Positions 18,247 through 27,869 are shown, counted from the first letter of the stretch. The stretch: 64,000 nt of DNA from Tenacibaculum sp. 190524A05c (GCF_964036595.1 NZ_OZ038523.1:1640501-1704500), one strand, 5' to 3'. The notes: a model not told the origin generated them from the letters alone. Numbers and translations are program-made.

Positions 18247-19314
18247 TTATAATTCTATGTTTGTCCACCAACCTGAAGGTATAGCAATGAATTTATTCAT
18301 AAATTCATTAACTCCCTTTAAGTTAGATTTATTTTTAAAAACTGAATAAATGTTATTATTGATATGCACACTTGTTGCATAGAATCCTTTGTTTCTAAAG
18401 GATTTAATTTGTTCTCTTTTATTATTAGCCAAAACACCATATACCCAATAATTAGGGTTTGTGTCTTTATTAACTTTTAAAGGAACACAATTCTCTATAT
18501 CGTTAACTATGGAGTCCCATTTAGATGCATTTTCTCTTTGTTTCGCAATTAATTTATCAACATCATCCATCTGCTTGTAACCAATAAATGAATTCACTTC
18601 ATTCATTAATGCTCCGTATCCCTCCAAACTAATATCGCATTCAGGATTTATCTCATTTAATTCGTCTCTGAATTTTGTTCTGTCGATCCCATAATCTCTA
18701 ATTCTTTTTGCTTTTTCGTATAACTTTGGATCATTAAAAGTTAATGCAGCACCATCGATGGTATTAGGTAGTCGTACTGTTTGAAAAGAGAAAACCGTAA
18801 TATCTGTTCCTAAATTACCGACTTTTTTTCCATTAAAAACGGAACCAAAGGCTTCTATACTATCGTCAACAACCGGGATTCCATATTCTTTTCCTAGATC
18901 ATTTAAATCATTAATATTTCCTAAGTACCCGCAATAATGATTATGGAATATAGCTTTAGTTCGAGTGGTTATTTTTTTCCTCACGTCTTCAACAGACATA
19001 CTTCCTGTAGTAGGATCAATATCAGCCCAGATAACTTTCGCCCCTTTAGAAACAAATGGTTGATTCGAAGCTAAACAACTAACAGGTGAAGCAATAACTT
19101 CGTCTTCAGGTTTTATATCTAACGCTGAAAGAGCAACCAACAAAGCTTGATTATATGTACTGATTGACAGCACATATTCATTCCCTGTAAATTTTTTTAA
19201 TTCGTCTTCGAACTTCCTACCGTATTTTCCATAAGAAAGTTTCCCTGAATAAAGTATACTCTGTATTTCTTCAGAAATATTTTCAGGCATGTATGGTTTA
19301 AATATTGGTATCAT
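18247..19314 (-). CDS. DegT/DnrJ/EryC1-family aminotransferase homologue lacking the PLP lysine
   Basis: 355 residues from the ATG at 19314, which overlaps the TGA of the upstream gene (ATGA, 19311-19314). Fold features of DegT aminotransferases are clear: WADIDPTTG, VVDDSIEAFG (Asp binding the pyridine nitrogen), FSFQTV. The position that holds the Schiff-base Lys in the family (FSFQAIK in the neighbour) is Arg181 here. It therefore should not form the normal internal aldimine. It could be an inactive partner of the adjacent aminotransferase or have other chemistry. It is about as long as active family members and shows no truncation. Confidence 0.8.
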   Translation of the reverse strand: MIPIFKPYMPENISEEIQSILYSGKLSYGKYGRKFEDELKKFTGNEYVLSISTYNQALLVALSALDIKPEDEVIASPVSCLASNQPFVSKGAKVIWADIDPTTGSMSVEDVRKKITTRTKAIFHNHYCGYLGNINDLNDLGKEYGIPVVDDSIEAFGSVFNGKKVGNLGTDITVFSFQTVRLPNTIDGAALTFNDPKLYEKAKRIRDYGIDRTKFRDELNEINPECDISLEGYGALMNEVNSFIGYKQMDDVDKLIAKQRENASKWDSIVNDIENCVPLKVNKDTNPNYWVYGVLANNKREQIKSFRNKGFYATSVHINNNIYSVFKNKSNLKGVNEFMNKFIAIPSGWWTNIEL

Positions 19315-20402
19315 AACCAACCCTTCTTTATAATGTCAACTATATGTTTTCTATCTTTTTCTTCGACCCACCATCCACATGGAATATGAACCCATTCTTC
19401 TTCAAATTTATCTACATTTGGAAGTTTTACTTTAGATTCAGAAAATATAGAATGTGTGTCATTTCTTTTATGAAGTTCTGAAGCCATAATACCATTATCT
19501 GATAAATGCTTTATAAATTTTTCTCTTTCTTGAACTTTCATCGTATATAACCAATAAGATGGCTGCGAACCAGGATAATACTCCATTAACTCGATACCTT
19601 CAATATTTTTCAATTCTTGATCAAAATATTTTCCATTAGCTATATATTTATCAATAACACCTTCTATCTGCTCCAATTGGCATAAGCCAACTGCCGCATT
19701 TACATTATTCATGTGATATTTATATCCTTGAACTTTTATATCGTTCTCTAATCTACTAATACCTTTTTTTATTCCAAACCATCTTATAAGTTTAGCTCTT
19801 TCGAACTCCTCATCGTTTTTAATACATATCATTCCTCCATCAACTGTAGTCATATGCTTAATAGCCTGAAATGAGAAAGTAGTATACTTAAAATGATTTC
19901 CTAATTTTTGCCCATTATATGTGGCTCCAAGTGCATGAGCCGAATCCTGAATTACAGAGACGTTATACTTTTTTTCAATCTCTAAAAATCTTTCTACATT
20001 CACTGGTGTTCCTGCATAGTCAACCACCATTATTGCCTTGGTTTTATTCGTAATTTTTGCTTCAACACTATCAGGACATAAATTACCTGTTTTTAAATCT
20101 ATATCAGCCCAGACAATTTTCGCTCCTGTTTGAGAAATTACCGTGTTCGTTGGCTCAGCTGTAATGGCTGTTGAAATCACTTCATCTCCAGGCTCCACAC
20201 CTGCTAGTATTAGCGCAATATGTAAAGCTGAACTTCCACTATTTACAGATAAATTATTTTTACTACCGTTAAATTTTCCAAATTCTTTCTCAAATTCATC
20301 TACATAGGATCCCTGAGCAATGTAACCAGAATATAATACTTCACCTAGCTTTTCTAACAGTTGTTCTTTAGGCGGTAAGATAGTTTTAATTAAAGGTATC
20401 AT
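19311..20402 (-). CDS. DegT/DnrJ/EryC1-family nucleotide-sugar aminotransferase
   Basis: 363 residues, PLP-dependent. The family motifs are intact: NSGSSALHIAL (phosphate binding), VIQDSAHALGATYNG (Asp153), and FSFQAIKHMTTVDGG with the Schiff-base Lys182. It transfers an amino group from glutamate to a keto-sugar nucleotide. The gene lies 5 bases after a FnlA/CapE-like 4,6-dehydratase gene, so a 4-keto-6-deoxy HexNAc is the likely substrate; a WbpE-like role on a 3-keto uronic acid is the alternative, since no other aminotransferase is seen. Its start overlaps nothing; its stop overlaps the next start. Confidence 0.85.
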   Translation of the reverse strand: MIPLIKTILPPKEQLLEKLGEVLYSGYIAQGSYVDEFEKEFGKFNGSKNNLSVNSGSSALHIALILAGVEPGDEVISTAITAEPTNTVISQTGAKIVWADIDLKTGNLCPDSVEAKITNKTKAIMVVDYAGTPVNVERFLEIEKKYNVSVIQDSAHALGATYNGQKLGNHFKYTTFSFQAIKHMTTVDGGMICIKNDEEFERAKLIRWFGIKKGISRLENDIKVQGYKYHMNNVNAAVGLCQLEQIEGVIDKYIANGKYFDQELKNIEGIELMEYYPGSQPSYWLYTMKVQEREKFIKHLSDNGIMASELHKRNDTHSIFSESKVKLPNVDKFEEEWVHIPCGWWVEEKDRKHIVDIIKKGWL

Positions 20403-20407
20403 GTCTT

Positions 20408-21424
20408 CTATATATCTTTAAGCTCATTTTTCACATAATCTAGAGTCAATAATAATTCTTTCATTTGCTCTACATTTAATCTTTCTGTATTATCTGAATT
20501 ATATTCAACATCCTTTAATTTAGGACCATCTGTTGTGCGATATTTAGTATAGTTCAAATCTCTAAGGTCAGCAGGAACTCTATAAAAATCTCCCATATCA
20601 TCAGCTTTCGACATTTCTTCCTTCGCACAAAGTGTTTCATACATTTTTTCACCATGTCGAGCTCCAATAATTTTGATTTCATTTTCACTTTCAAACAATT
20701 CTTTTAATGCTTTTGCCAATACTTCAATTGTTGCAGCAGGAGATTTTTGAACGAAAATATCACCAGGATTTGCATTTTTAAATGCAAACAATACTAAATC
20801 TACTGAATCCTCTAAAGACATCATAAATCTAGTCATATCGGGGTTTGTAATTGTTAGAGGCTTACCTTCTTTTATTTGCTTAATAAATAACGGAATTATA
20901 GATCCTCTTGAGCACATAACATTACCATATCTTGTAGCACATATAATTCCTCCATTGCCTTTAACTCTAGAATCTCTAGATTTAGAAATGGCTAATTTTT
21001 CCATAAGAGCTTTAGACATCCCCATAGTATTAATAGGGTAAACTGCTTTGTCTGTACTTAAAACCACCACCTTCTTAACATTATTAGCTGCAGCGGCTTC
21101 TAAAACATTTTCTGCTCCTAAAATATTTGTTTTTACGGCTTCTAATGGATAAAACTCACAAGAAGGGACCTGTTTAAGAGCTGCTGCATGGAATACATAA
21201 TCTACTCCAATCATTGCTCTATTAATAGTATCAAAGTCTCTTATATCACCAATTATAAAATTCAATCTATCATTCTTATAATTAATCCTTAGTTCTTCTT
21301 GCTTCTTTTCGTCTCTACTAAATATTCTAATTTCTTTTAAATCAGATTTTAAGAACTTATTTAAAACTGCATTTCCAAAAGAACCTGTTCCTCCTGTTAT
21401 TAATAATACCTTATCTTTAAACAT
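20408..21424 (-). CDS. UDP-GlcNAc 4,6-dehydratase, 5-epimerising type (FnlA/CapE/WbjB-like)
   Basis: 338 residues, soluble extended SDR. It has GGTGSFGNAVL at residue 10, HAAALKQVPSCE, and STDKAVYPINTMGMSKALMEK, in which Met replaces the Tyr of YxxxK. This Met-type motif is characteristic of the FnlA/CapE/WbjB group, which makes UDP-2-acetamido-2,6-dideoxy-L-arabino-hexos-4-ulose (family knowledge). The C-terminus with YRTTDGPKLKDVEYNSDNTE is also typical. FnlB and FnlC partners for L-FucNAc are not in the window; instead an aminotransferase and formyltransferases follow, pointing to a 4-amino or 4-formamido L-sugar. Confidence 0.85.
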   Translation of the reverse strand: MFKDKVLLITGGTGSFGNAVLNKFLKSDLKEIRIFSRDEKKQEELRINYKNDRLNFIIGDIRDFDTINRAMIGVDYVFHAAALKQVPSCEFYPLEAVKTNILGAENVLEAAAANNVKKVVVLSTDKAVYPINTMGMSKALMEKLAISKSRDSRVKGNGGIICATRYGNVMCSRGSIIPLFIKQIKEGKPLTITNPDMTRFMMSLEDSVDLVLFAFKNANPGDIFVQKSPAATIEVLAKALKELFESENEIKIIGARHGEKMYETLCAKEEMSKADDMGDFYRVPADLRDLNYTKYRTTDGPKLKDVEYNSDNTERLNVEQMKELLLTLDYVKNELKDI

Positions 21425-21427
21425 AAT

Positions 21428-22639
21428 TTATTTTATTACACCACAAAAATCTAAAACTAATTTATCTGAAGACAACTCAATCTTCTTGAACTCTTCATGA
21501 GCCACTAAAAACACAATAATATCGGCATTTTCAGCTGCCTCATTAACTCCTGTTAATTTAAAAACATTATGCTTTTCAATATTTGGCTCAACAATAAAAT
21601 AATCTCCATTACTATCATTTTGTAAAACCTTATTTACTATATATTTCGCTGGAGACTCTCTTAAATCATCAATATTTGGTTTAAAAGCTAGTCCCATTAA
21701 AGCCACTTTAGGCTTGCGTCTATTTTCTAATTCAAACTTTAACTTTGCATTTTGAATTTTTTCTGCACACCAAAAGGATTTGTAGTTATTCACATTTCTT
21801 GCTGTTCCAATAATTTGTGATTCCATAGGATAATCAGAAACTATAAAATAAGGATCGACTGCAATACAATGTCCTCCTACCCCAGAACCTGGCTGTAATA
21901 TATTAACTCTTGGATGTTTGTTAGCGAGATTAATAAGCTCCCAAACATTTATATCTGCCTTATCACAAATCAGGGATAATTCATTTGCAAATGCTATTTG
22001 TACATCACGAGATGAATTCTCTACAAGTTTACACATTTCAGCAGTTCGTGAATTCGTTCTATGTAATTCTCCGTTGACAAACCTTTTATAAAAAGCAAGT
22101 GCTTTATTTGTTGATTCATCATCTATTCCTCCTATGACTCTATCATTATGAACAAGCTCATACATTACATTACCTGGAAGAACGCGTTCTGGACAATATG
22201 CCATATAAATCTTATCTTTCAACTCAGGGCGAGCTTCATATATAAGATCTCGCATTTTCTCAGTTGTTCCGATTGGAGAAGTCGATTCTATGATATATAA
22301 ATCTCCTTCTTTTAACAACGGTAATATTCCTCTTGTTGCTGATTCAACAAAAGAAATATCTGGTTCATTTTTACCTTTGAAAGGTGTTGGAACAACAATA
22401 ATGTAAGTATCTGAAGCTACTGGATTTGTTCCAGCTCTTAAAAATCCATTCTCAACTGCTTTAGCAACTGCTTGATCTAATTCTGGTTCAACTATATGAA
22501 TTTCACCTTTATTAACTGTTTCTACTACTTTCGGGTTGATATCAACACCAAAAACCTCAACTTTATTTTGTGCAATTAATGCAGCTGTAGGTAATCCAAT
22601 ATACCCAAGCCCAATCATTACAACTTCTGGATTTTTCAT
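21428..22639 (-). CDS. wecC: UDP-N-acetyl-D-mannosamine dehydrogenase
   Basis: 403 residues. It belongs to the UDP-glucose/GDP-mannose dehydrogenase family: NAD-binding GLGYIGLPTAALIAQ at the N-terminus, STSPIGTTEKM, AYCPERVLPGNVM, the active-site Cys in GSGVGGHCIAVDPYF near residue 262, and LAFKPNIDDLRESPA in the C-terminal domain. The signature AYCPERVLPGN is typical of WecC. It oxidises UDP-ManNAc to UDP-ManNAcA. The WecB-like epimerase that makes its substrate is encoded 4 bases upstream, so the two steps are paired. Confidence 0.9.
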   Translation of the reverse strand: MKNPEVVMIGLGYIGLPTAALIAQNKVEVFGVDINPKVVETVNKGEIHIVEPELDQAVAKAVENGFLRAGTNPVASDTYIIVVPTPFKGKNEPDISFVESATRGILPLLKEGDLYIIESTSPIGTTEKMRDLIYEARPELKDKIYMAYCPERVLPGNVMYELVHNDRVIGGIDDESTNKALAFYKRFVNGELHRTNSRTAEMCKLVENSSRDVQIAFANELSLICDKADINVWELINLANKHPRVNILQPGSGVGGHCIAVDPYFIVSDYPMESQIIGTARNVNNYKSFWCAEKIQNAKLKFELENRRKPKVALMGLAFKPNIDDLRESPAKYIVNKVLQNDSNGDYFIVEPNIEKHNVFKLTGVNEAAENADIIVFLVAHEEFKKIELSSDKLVLDFCGVIK

Positions 22640-22643
22640 TTTA

Positions 22644-23771
22644 CTATACTTCTTTTATAAATTGAACAATTTTTTCACAAGCATTACCATCTCCATAAGG
22701 ATTATGTAATTCACTCATAACATTATAAATTGTTGAATCATCAATTAATTTTTGAGCTTCTGTAATTATCTTATCTTTTTGTGTTCCAACTAGAATTACA
22801 GTTCCTGCATCAACAGCCTCTGGTCTTTCCGTTGTGTCACGCATAACAAGCACCGGTTTCCCTAAACTAGGAGCCTCCTCTTGTACACCCCCACTATCTG
22901 TAATAATTAAATAAGATTGACTCATTAACCAAACAAAGGCAGGGTATGATAATGGATCAATTAATTTAATATTATCAATATTATTTAGAAGTTCATAAAC
23001 TGGTTTCTGTACATTAGGATTTAAGTGCACAGGATATATTATTTGAACATCGTCATTTTTATTCGCCAAATCCTTAAGAGCTGAACAAATATTAATAAAT
23101 CCGTCACCATGATTTTCTCTTCTATGACCAGTTACTAAAATGATTCTCTTATTAAAGTCTACAATTTCTCTTAATTTTTCAGTCTCACTATCAGAGTAAT
23201 CAGAAGAGTTAACTTTATCTGAACTAAAATGTAAAGCATCAATAACAGTATTACCTGTTATCAAAATACTTTTTTTATCGATATTTTCATTTAATAAATT
23301 CTTCTCTGAGACTTTAGTAGGAGCAAAATGAAAATCACAAATACTTCCTGCAACGCTTCTATTAACTTCCTCAGGAAAAGGAGATCTTTTATTAAAAGTT
23401 CTTAATCCAGCTTCTACATGACAAACTTTTGCTCCAGAATAAAATGCGGCAATACTTGAAGCCATTGTAGTTGTAGTATCTCCATGCACATAAACATAAT
23501 CAGGTTTAAACTCTTCTAATATTGGTTTTAAACCAGTTATAATATCTGCTGTCAGTGAATATAAATTTTGATTTGGCTTCATAAGATCCATATCAAAATC
23601 TGGAGTTATTTCAAAAAATTCAAGAACTTGATCTAACATCTCACGGTGTTGAGCAGTAATACAAACCTTCGTTTCAAATTTTTGAGTATCCTTTAAGAAC
23701 TCTTTTACCAAAGGGGCCATTTTTATAGCCTCTGGTCTAGTCCCAAAAATTATCAGATTTTTAATTTTCAT
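22644..23771 (-). CDS. wecB: UDP-N-acetylglucosamine 2-epimerase (non-hydrolysing)
   Basis: 375 residues from ATG at 23771 (MKIKNLIIFGTRPEAIKMAP). An earlier start at 23810 would overlap the upstream gene. Family motifs are FGTRPEAIKMAPL, HVEAGLRTFNKRSPFPEE, GHRRENHG and ITDSGGVQEEAPSLGKPVLVMRDTTERPE (split here). The GTRPEAIKMAP form is that of true WecB. It interconverts UDP-GlcNAc and UDP-ManNAc and feeds the WecC-like dehydrogenase encoded directly downstream. Confidence 0.92.
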   Translation of the reverse strand: MKIKNLIIFGTRPEAIKMAPLVKEFLKDTQKFETKVCITAQHREMLDQVLEFFEITPDFDMDLMKPNQNLYSLTADIITGLKPILEEFKPDYVYVHGDTTTTMASSIAAFYSGAKVCHVEAGLRTFNKRSPFPEEVNRSVAGSICDFHFAPTKVSEKNLLNENIDKKSILITGNTVIDALHFSSDKVNSSDYSDSETEKLREIVDFNKRIILVTGHRRENHGDGFINICSALKDLANKNDDVQIIYPVHLNPNVQKPVYELLNNIDNIKLIDPLSYPAFVWLMSQSYLIITDSGGVQEEAPSLGKPVLVMRDTTERPEAVDAGTVILVGTQKDKIITEAQKLIDDSTIYNVMSELHNPYGDGNACEKIVQFIKEV

Positions 23772-23793
23772 TGATCTATTTTTTACTGGGTTC

Positions 23794-25071
23794 TTAAAGT
23801 GACTTATCACTATTTACCAAAATATTTTTTACATCGTAGATCACTAACTTTTCATTACCTATTGAGGAGTAATCGATACTTTTAAATTCTTCATGAGCTA
23901 CGGCAAGTACTACGGCATCATATTTACCAGATGGTAATGTTTGAGTTGATGTAAGTCCATATTCTTCTTTTACTTCTTCTTCATTAGCCCAAGGATCATA
24001 AATTGTGACATTAGTTCCATATTCTTTCAAAGATTGAATTACATCAACTACTTTAGTATTTCTAACATCTGGACAGTTTTCCTTAAATGTAATTCCTAAA
24101 ACTAAGACATTAGCTCCTTTTATATGAACATCTTTTTTGATCATTAACTTTATAACTTCAGAACTAACATAGTCTCCCATACTATCATTCAATCTTCTAC
24201 CTGCAAGAATAATTTCTGGATGGTAACCGTACTCTTGTGCTTTTTGAGCCAAGTAATAAGGATCTACACCTATACAATGACCTCCAACTAAACCAGGTTT
24301 AAAAGGAAGAAAGTTCCATTTAGTTCCCGCTGCTGCTAAAACATCATGTGTATTAATATCCATAAGATTAAAAATCTTTGCCAACTCATTTACAAAGGCT
24401 ATATTAATATCTCTTTGAGAATTCTCTATAACTTTTGCCGCTTCTGCAACCTTTATTGTTGGAGCCAAATGCGTTCCAGCTGTGATTACAGAATTATATA
24501 AATCATCTACTTTTTTTCCTATTTCAGGAGTAGAACCAGAAGTAACTTTTAGAATTTTTTCAACCGTATGTTTCTTATCTCCTGGATTTATTCTTTCAGG
24601 AGAGTATCCTGCATAAAAATCTGTATTAAACTTTAGGCCAGAAACTTTCTCTAAAACTGGAATACATTCCTCCTCAGTTGCTCCAGGATATACGGTTGAC
24701 TCATATATAACAATATTATTTTCACTTAAAACCTTCCCTACTGTTTCACTCGCTTTTATTAAAGGAATTAAAACTGGTCTATTGTTTTTATCAACTGGAG
24801 TAGGGACTGTAATTACATAATAATCACAATTTCGAATATCCTCTATAGATGTGGAACAAAACAATCCGTTTTCGTCATTAGGTTCTTTAACTAAAACTGA
24901 TTGAAGAACTTCATTTTCAACTTCAAGAGTCGAATCAGTACCTGACATTAATTCTGCAACTCTCTCTTCATTTATATCAAAACCTACGGTTGGATATTTA
25001 GTTGCAAATAATCTGGCTAAAGGTAATCCAACATATCCTAATCCAATAATAGCTATTTTCGGTTGATTCAT
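23794..25071 (-). CDS. UDP-HexNAc 6-dehydrogenase (WbpO/TviB-like nucleotide sugar dehydrogenase)
   Basis: 425 residues. It shows GLGYVGLPLARLFA (NAD binding), YESTVYPGATEEECIPVLE, GYSPERINPGDKKHT, the catalytic Cys in LVGGHCIGVDPYYLA near residue 262 and GITFKENCPDVRNTKV. SPERINPGDKxHT is typical of TviB/WbpO enzymes, which oxidise UDP-GlcNAc or UDP-GalNAc to the uronic acid. Its neighbour 3 bases upstream is a TviC/WbpP-like C4 epimerase, as in Vi-antigen and P. aeruginosa O6 loci, so UDP-GalNAcA is a likely product. It could also supply the UDP-GlcNAcA needed by the WbpB-like enzyme. Confidence 0.88.
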   Translation of the reverse strand: MNQPKIAIIGLGYVGLPLARLFATKYPTVGFDINEERVAELMSGTDSTLEVENEVLQSVLVKEPNDENGLFCSTSIEDIRNCDYYVITVPTPVDKNNRPVLIPLIKASETVGKVLSENNIVIYESTVYPGATEEECIPVLEKVSGLKFNTDFYAGYSPERINPGDKKHTVEKILKVTSGSTPEIGKKVDDLYNSVITAGTHLAPTIKVAEAAKVIENSQRDINIAFVNELAKIFNLMDINTHDVLAAAGTKWNFLPFKPGLVGGHCIGVDPYYLAQKAQEYGYHPEIILAGRRLNDSMGDYVSSEVIKLMIKKDVHIKGANVLVLGITFKENCPDVRNTKVVDVIQSLKEYGTNVTIYDPWANEEEVKEEYGLTSTQTLPSGKYDAVVLAVAHEEFKSIDYSSIGNEKLVIYDVKNILVNSDKSL

Positions 25072-25074
25072 ATT

Positions 25075-26064
25075 TTATAAATTTTCCCAATACCATTTAA
25101 CAGATTCTTTTAATCCTTCCTGCAAAGAGTATTTAGGGTTATATTTAAGTTTTTGTTTTGCTTTTTTTATACTTGCTAGTGAATGAGGGATATCTCCAAC
25201 TCTAGTTGGTCCATGATTCACTTTAATATTTTGAATATTCTTATCGAATTCTGATAGAAACTCCTTTAAATACTTAACCAAATCTAGCAAAGTATTTCTT
25301 TCTCCAAATGCTACATTATATACAGTATTAATAGCATCAGAATCTTTTGAGGATAATGCTAATAAATTTGCTTGAACTACATTATCTATATAAGTAAAAT
25401 CTCTAGAATAATTACCATCCCCGTTAATAGTCGGAGACTCACCTTTCATTAATAAACTTACAAATTTAGGAATAACCGCAGCATAGGCTCCTTTAGGGTC
25501 TTGCCTTCTTCCAAACACATTAAAATATCGTAATCCGATAGTTTCCAATCCATATGTTTTAGAAAAAACATCTGCATATAACTCATTAACATATTTTGTT
25601 ATCGCATAAGGTGACAATGGCTTTCCAATATTATCCTCCACTTTAGGTAAAGATTCTGAATCACCGTAAGTCGATGAACTTGCAGCGTAAACAAATCTTT
25701 TCACACCAGCATCTCTGGAAGCAACTAACATGTTCAAGAAACCTCCAACATTTACGTCATTTGAAGTTATAGGATCTTTGATAGATCTTGGGACAGAACC
25801 TAAAGCTGCTTGATGTAATACATAGTCAACATCTTCAACTGCTTTTTGACAGTCCTCTATATTCCTAATATCTCCTTCTATAAAATGAAAATTAGTGTTA
25901 TCAAAAAGATGTTCTATATTTCTTCTCTTACCTGTAGCAAAATTGTCCAAGCAAATTACTTTGCTACCTAAACCTAAAAGCTTATCACAAAGGTTAGAAC
26001 CTATAAAACCAGCACCCCCAGTTACAAGAATTTTTTTATTATTAAGTGTATTTTGTAATTCCAT
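25075..26064 (-). CDS. UDP-GlcNAc/GalNAc C4-epimerase (WbpP/TviC-like SDR)
   Basis: 329 residues, extended SDR: GGAGFIGSNLCDKLL, HQAALGSVPRSIKDP, SSSTYGDSESLPK, YAITKYVNELYA (YxxxK), and YFNVFGRRQDPKGAYAAVIP. ALGSVPRSI and FGRRQDP are signatures of WbpP/TviC/Gne enzymes that act on N-acetylated UDP-hexoses. It lies between two UDP-sugar dehydrogenase genes in the same operon. Likely role: provide UDP-GalNAc(A) for the polysaccharide. Confidence 0.9.
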   Translation of the reverse strand: MELQNTLNNKKILVTGGAGFIGSNLCDKLLGLGSKVICLDNFATGKRRNIEHLFDNTNFHFIEGDIRNIEDCQKAVEDVDYVLHQAALGSVPRSIKDPITSNDVNVGGFLNMLVASRDAGVKRFVYAASSSTYGDSESLPKVEDNIGKPLSPYAITKYVNELYADVFSKTYGLETIGLRYFNVFGRRQDPKGAYAAVIPKFVSLLMKGESPTINGDGNYSRDFTYIDNVVQANLLALSSKDSDAINTVYNVAFGERNTLLDLVKYLKEFLSEFDKNIQNIKVNHGPTRVGDIPHSLASIKKAKQKLKYNPKYSLQEGLKESVKWYWENL

Positions 26065-26082
26065 TTGTTCTTTGGCAGAAGT

Positions 26083-27405
26083 TTATTTCCCTATTCTTTG
26101 ATAAGTTATTCCTTTTTCTTCCAGGTTGTAAGCTATATATTGATTTCTACCATCAAATATAACAGGCTCTTTTAATAACTTTTTTATTTCATCAAAATCT
26201 GGAGATCTAAATTCTTTCCATTCAGTCAGTAGAATCAAAGCATCCGAATCCTTCAAAATCTCGTATTTTGATTCACCATAATTAACATTTCTAACATTTT
26301 TTAAATAATGTGATTTCGCTTCATCCATGGCTTTAGGATCATATGCTTTAACTATCGCTCCTCTATCCACTAATTCATTAATTGTATATAAAGAAGGGGC
26401 TTCTCTCATATCATCAGTCCCAGGTTTAAAAGCTAACCCCCAAAGTGCAAAAGTTTTTCCTGTTAAGTTTTCACCATACATATTTACAATCTTATCTACA
26501 ATTGCTAATTTCTGACGACTATTTACCTCATCAACAGAATTAATAAGTTGTGCATTATAGTTATTCTCCGAAGCGATTTTCTGTAATGCTTTTAAATCTT
26601 TTGGAAAACAAGAACCTCCATAACCCACTCCAGGATAAATAAAACTATAGCCTATTCTGCTATCTGAACCAATTCCAATACGGACATTATTAACATCTGC
26701 CCCTACTTTTTCACAAATATTAGCAATTTCATTCATGAATGATATTTTCGTCGCTAACATAGCATTTGCTGCGTACTTAGTCATCTCCGCCGATCTTACA
26801 TCCATTGTAATAAATCTGTCATGAGTTCTAAAAAAGGGGCTGTAAATCTCTTTCATTTTTTTAAAAGCATTATCGCTTTGAGCGCCAATAACAACTCGAT
26901 CAGGCTTCATAAAATCATTAATAGCATCTCCTTCTTTTAAAAACTCAGGATTAGAAACGACTTCTACTTTTAAATTCTCTCCTCTTTTATTCAATTCCTG
27001 TTGGATTGTTTCTTTTACCTTATCAGCAGTACCAACCGGAACTGTTGACTTATCTACAACAATTAAATCTTTCGTCATTTTCCCTCCAATTTCTTTAGCC
27101 ACGGAAAGTACATATTGCAGATCTGCAGATCCATCTTCATCCATAGGAGTACCAACTGCTATAAAAACAACTTCAGCGTTTTTAATAGCTTCTTCTAAAT
27201 TTGTAGTAAAAAAAAGGGTTTGATTATCAACATTTTTAAGAACCATTTTTTCTAATCCCGGCTCATAAATTGGAATAATCCCTTCGTGAAGTTTATTTAT
27301 TTTCTCTTGATTAATATCTACACAAGTAACTCTATTTCCCATTTCAGAAAAACAGGCTCCTGATACTAGTCCAACATAACCTGTACCAATGACAGCTATA
27401 TTCAT
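26083..27405 (-). CDS. ugd: UDP-glucose 6-dehydrogenase
   Basis: 440 residues. N-terminal MNIAVIGTGYVGLVSGACF, SNPEFLKEGDAINDFMKPDRVVIG (in part), the catalytic Cys in GYGGSCFPKDLKAL near residue 260, and ALWGLAFKPGTDDMREAPS mark the UDP-glucose dehydrogenase branch. It oxidises UDP-glucose twice to UDP-glucuronate using NAD. It is the third UDP-sugar dehydrogenase in 6 kb of the same operon. The gene follows the cytidylyltransferase-like gene by 3 bases and is followed by an 18-base gap. Confidence 0.92.
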   Translation of the reverse strand: MNIAVIGTGYVGLVSGACFSEMGNRVTCVDINQEKINKLHEGIIPIYEPGLEKMVLKNVDNQTLFFTTNLEEAIKNAEVVFIAVGTPMDEDGSADLQYVLSVAKEIGGKMTKDLIVVDKSTVPVGTADKVKETIQQELNKRGENLKVEVVSNPEFLKEGDAINDFMKPDRVVIGAQSDNAFKKMKEIYSPFFRTHDRFITMDVRSAEMTKYAANAMLATKISFMNEIANICEKVGADVNNVRIGIGSDSRIGYSFIYPGVGYGGSCFPKDLKALQKIASENNYNAQLINSVDEVNSRQKLAIVDKIVNMYGENLTGKTFALWGLAFKPGTDDMREAPSLYTINELVDRGAIVKAYDPKAMDEAKSHYLKNVRNVNYGESKYEILKDSDALILLTEWKEFRSPDFDEIKKLLKEPVIFDGRNQYIAYNLEEKGITYQRIGK

Positions 27406-27408
27406 AAG

Positions 27409-27840
27409 TTAATTATCCTTAGTTTTTAAACTTTCTTTCTCATGAACCTCTTTTCTAAGGCCACTACTAGAAAATCTATGCTCTCTTTTGTTAAAATATA
27501 GTTTTATACCTTTCTTTTCACAGTAATCTCTTCCTGTAAACATTTTATTCGCATACTCATCTCCTATTATCCTAACATCAATATGAAAGGATCTTAGAAC
27601 ATCCTCTAAGTCTTGTTCAGTAGCATAAGGAACAATTTCATCAACATATCTACATCCTTTTAACTGAATATACCTTTCTACAACAGATTGAACTGGTCTA
27701 TTTTTTTCAGGTCTATCAAGAGTTGGGTCCGTTTGCAAACCGCATATGAGATAATCACATTGCCTTTTGGCCTCTTCTAACATCTTGATATGACCTGCAT
27801 GAAGTAAATCAAATGCGCTAAAAGTTATACCTACTTTCAT
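27409..27840 (-). CDS. Cytidylyltransferase/adenylyltransferase-like protein (TagD-type)
   Basis: 143 residues from the ATG at 27840 (MKVGITFSAFDLLHAGH). A TTG at 27864 would extend the frame by 8 residues but lies inside the promoter -7 element. The nucleotidyltransferase motifs are HAGH at residue 15, the RYIQL helix and RFSSSGLR near the C-terminus (the ISTTxxR equivalent). It resembles glycerol-3-phosphate cytidylyltransferase, so a CDP-glycerol-like donor is possible, but no glycerol-phosphotransferase is visible. It is the first gene after the promoter and may lead the transcript that runs to the left edge. Confidence 0.8.
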   Translation of the reverse strand: MKVGITFSAFDLLHAGHIKMLEEAKRQCDYLICGLQTDPTLDRPEKNRPVQSVVERYIQLKGCRYVDEIVPYATEQDLEDVLRSFHIDVRIIGDEYANKMFTGRDYCEKKGIKLYFNKREHRFSSSGLRKEVHEKESLKTKDN

Positions 27841-27861
27841 ATTCTTTTCTCTTTTAATGAA

Positions 27862-27869
27862 CAAATATA
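27862..27869 (-). promoter_or_regulatory. Bacteroidota -7 promoter element (TATATTTG)
   Basis: On the minus strand TATATTTG matches the TAnnTTTG consensus exactly and lies 21 bases before the ATG of the cytidylyltransferase-like gene. The expected start of transcription gives a leader of only about 15 bases. A clear TTG -33 box at the usual distance is not seen; the upstream stretch is T/A rich. It could drive the operon independently of the two sugar genes further upstream. Confidence 0.55.
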
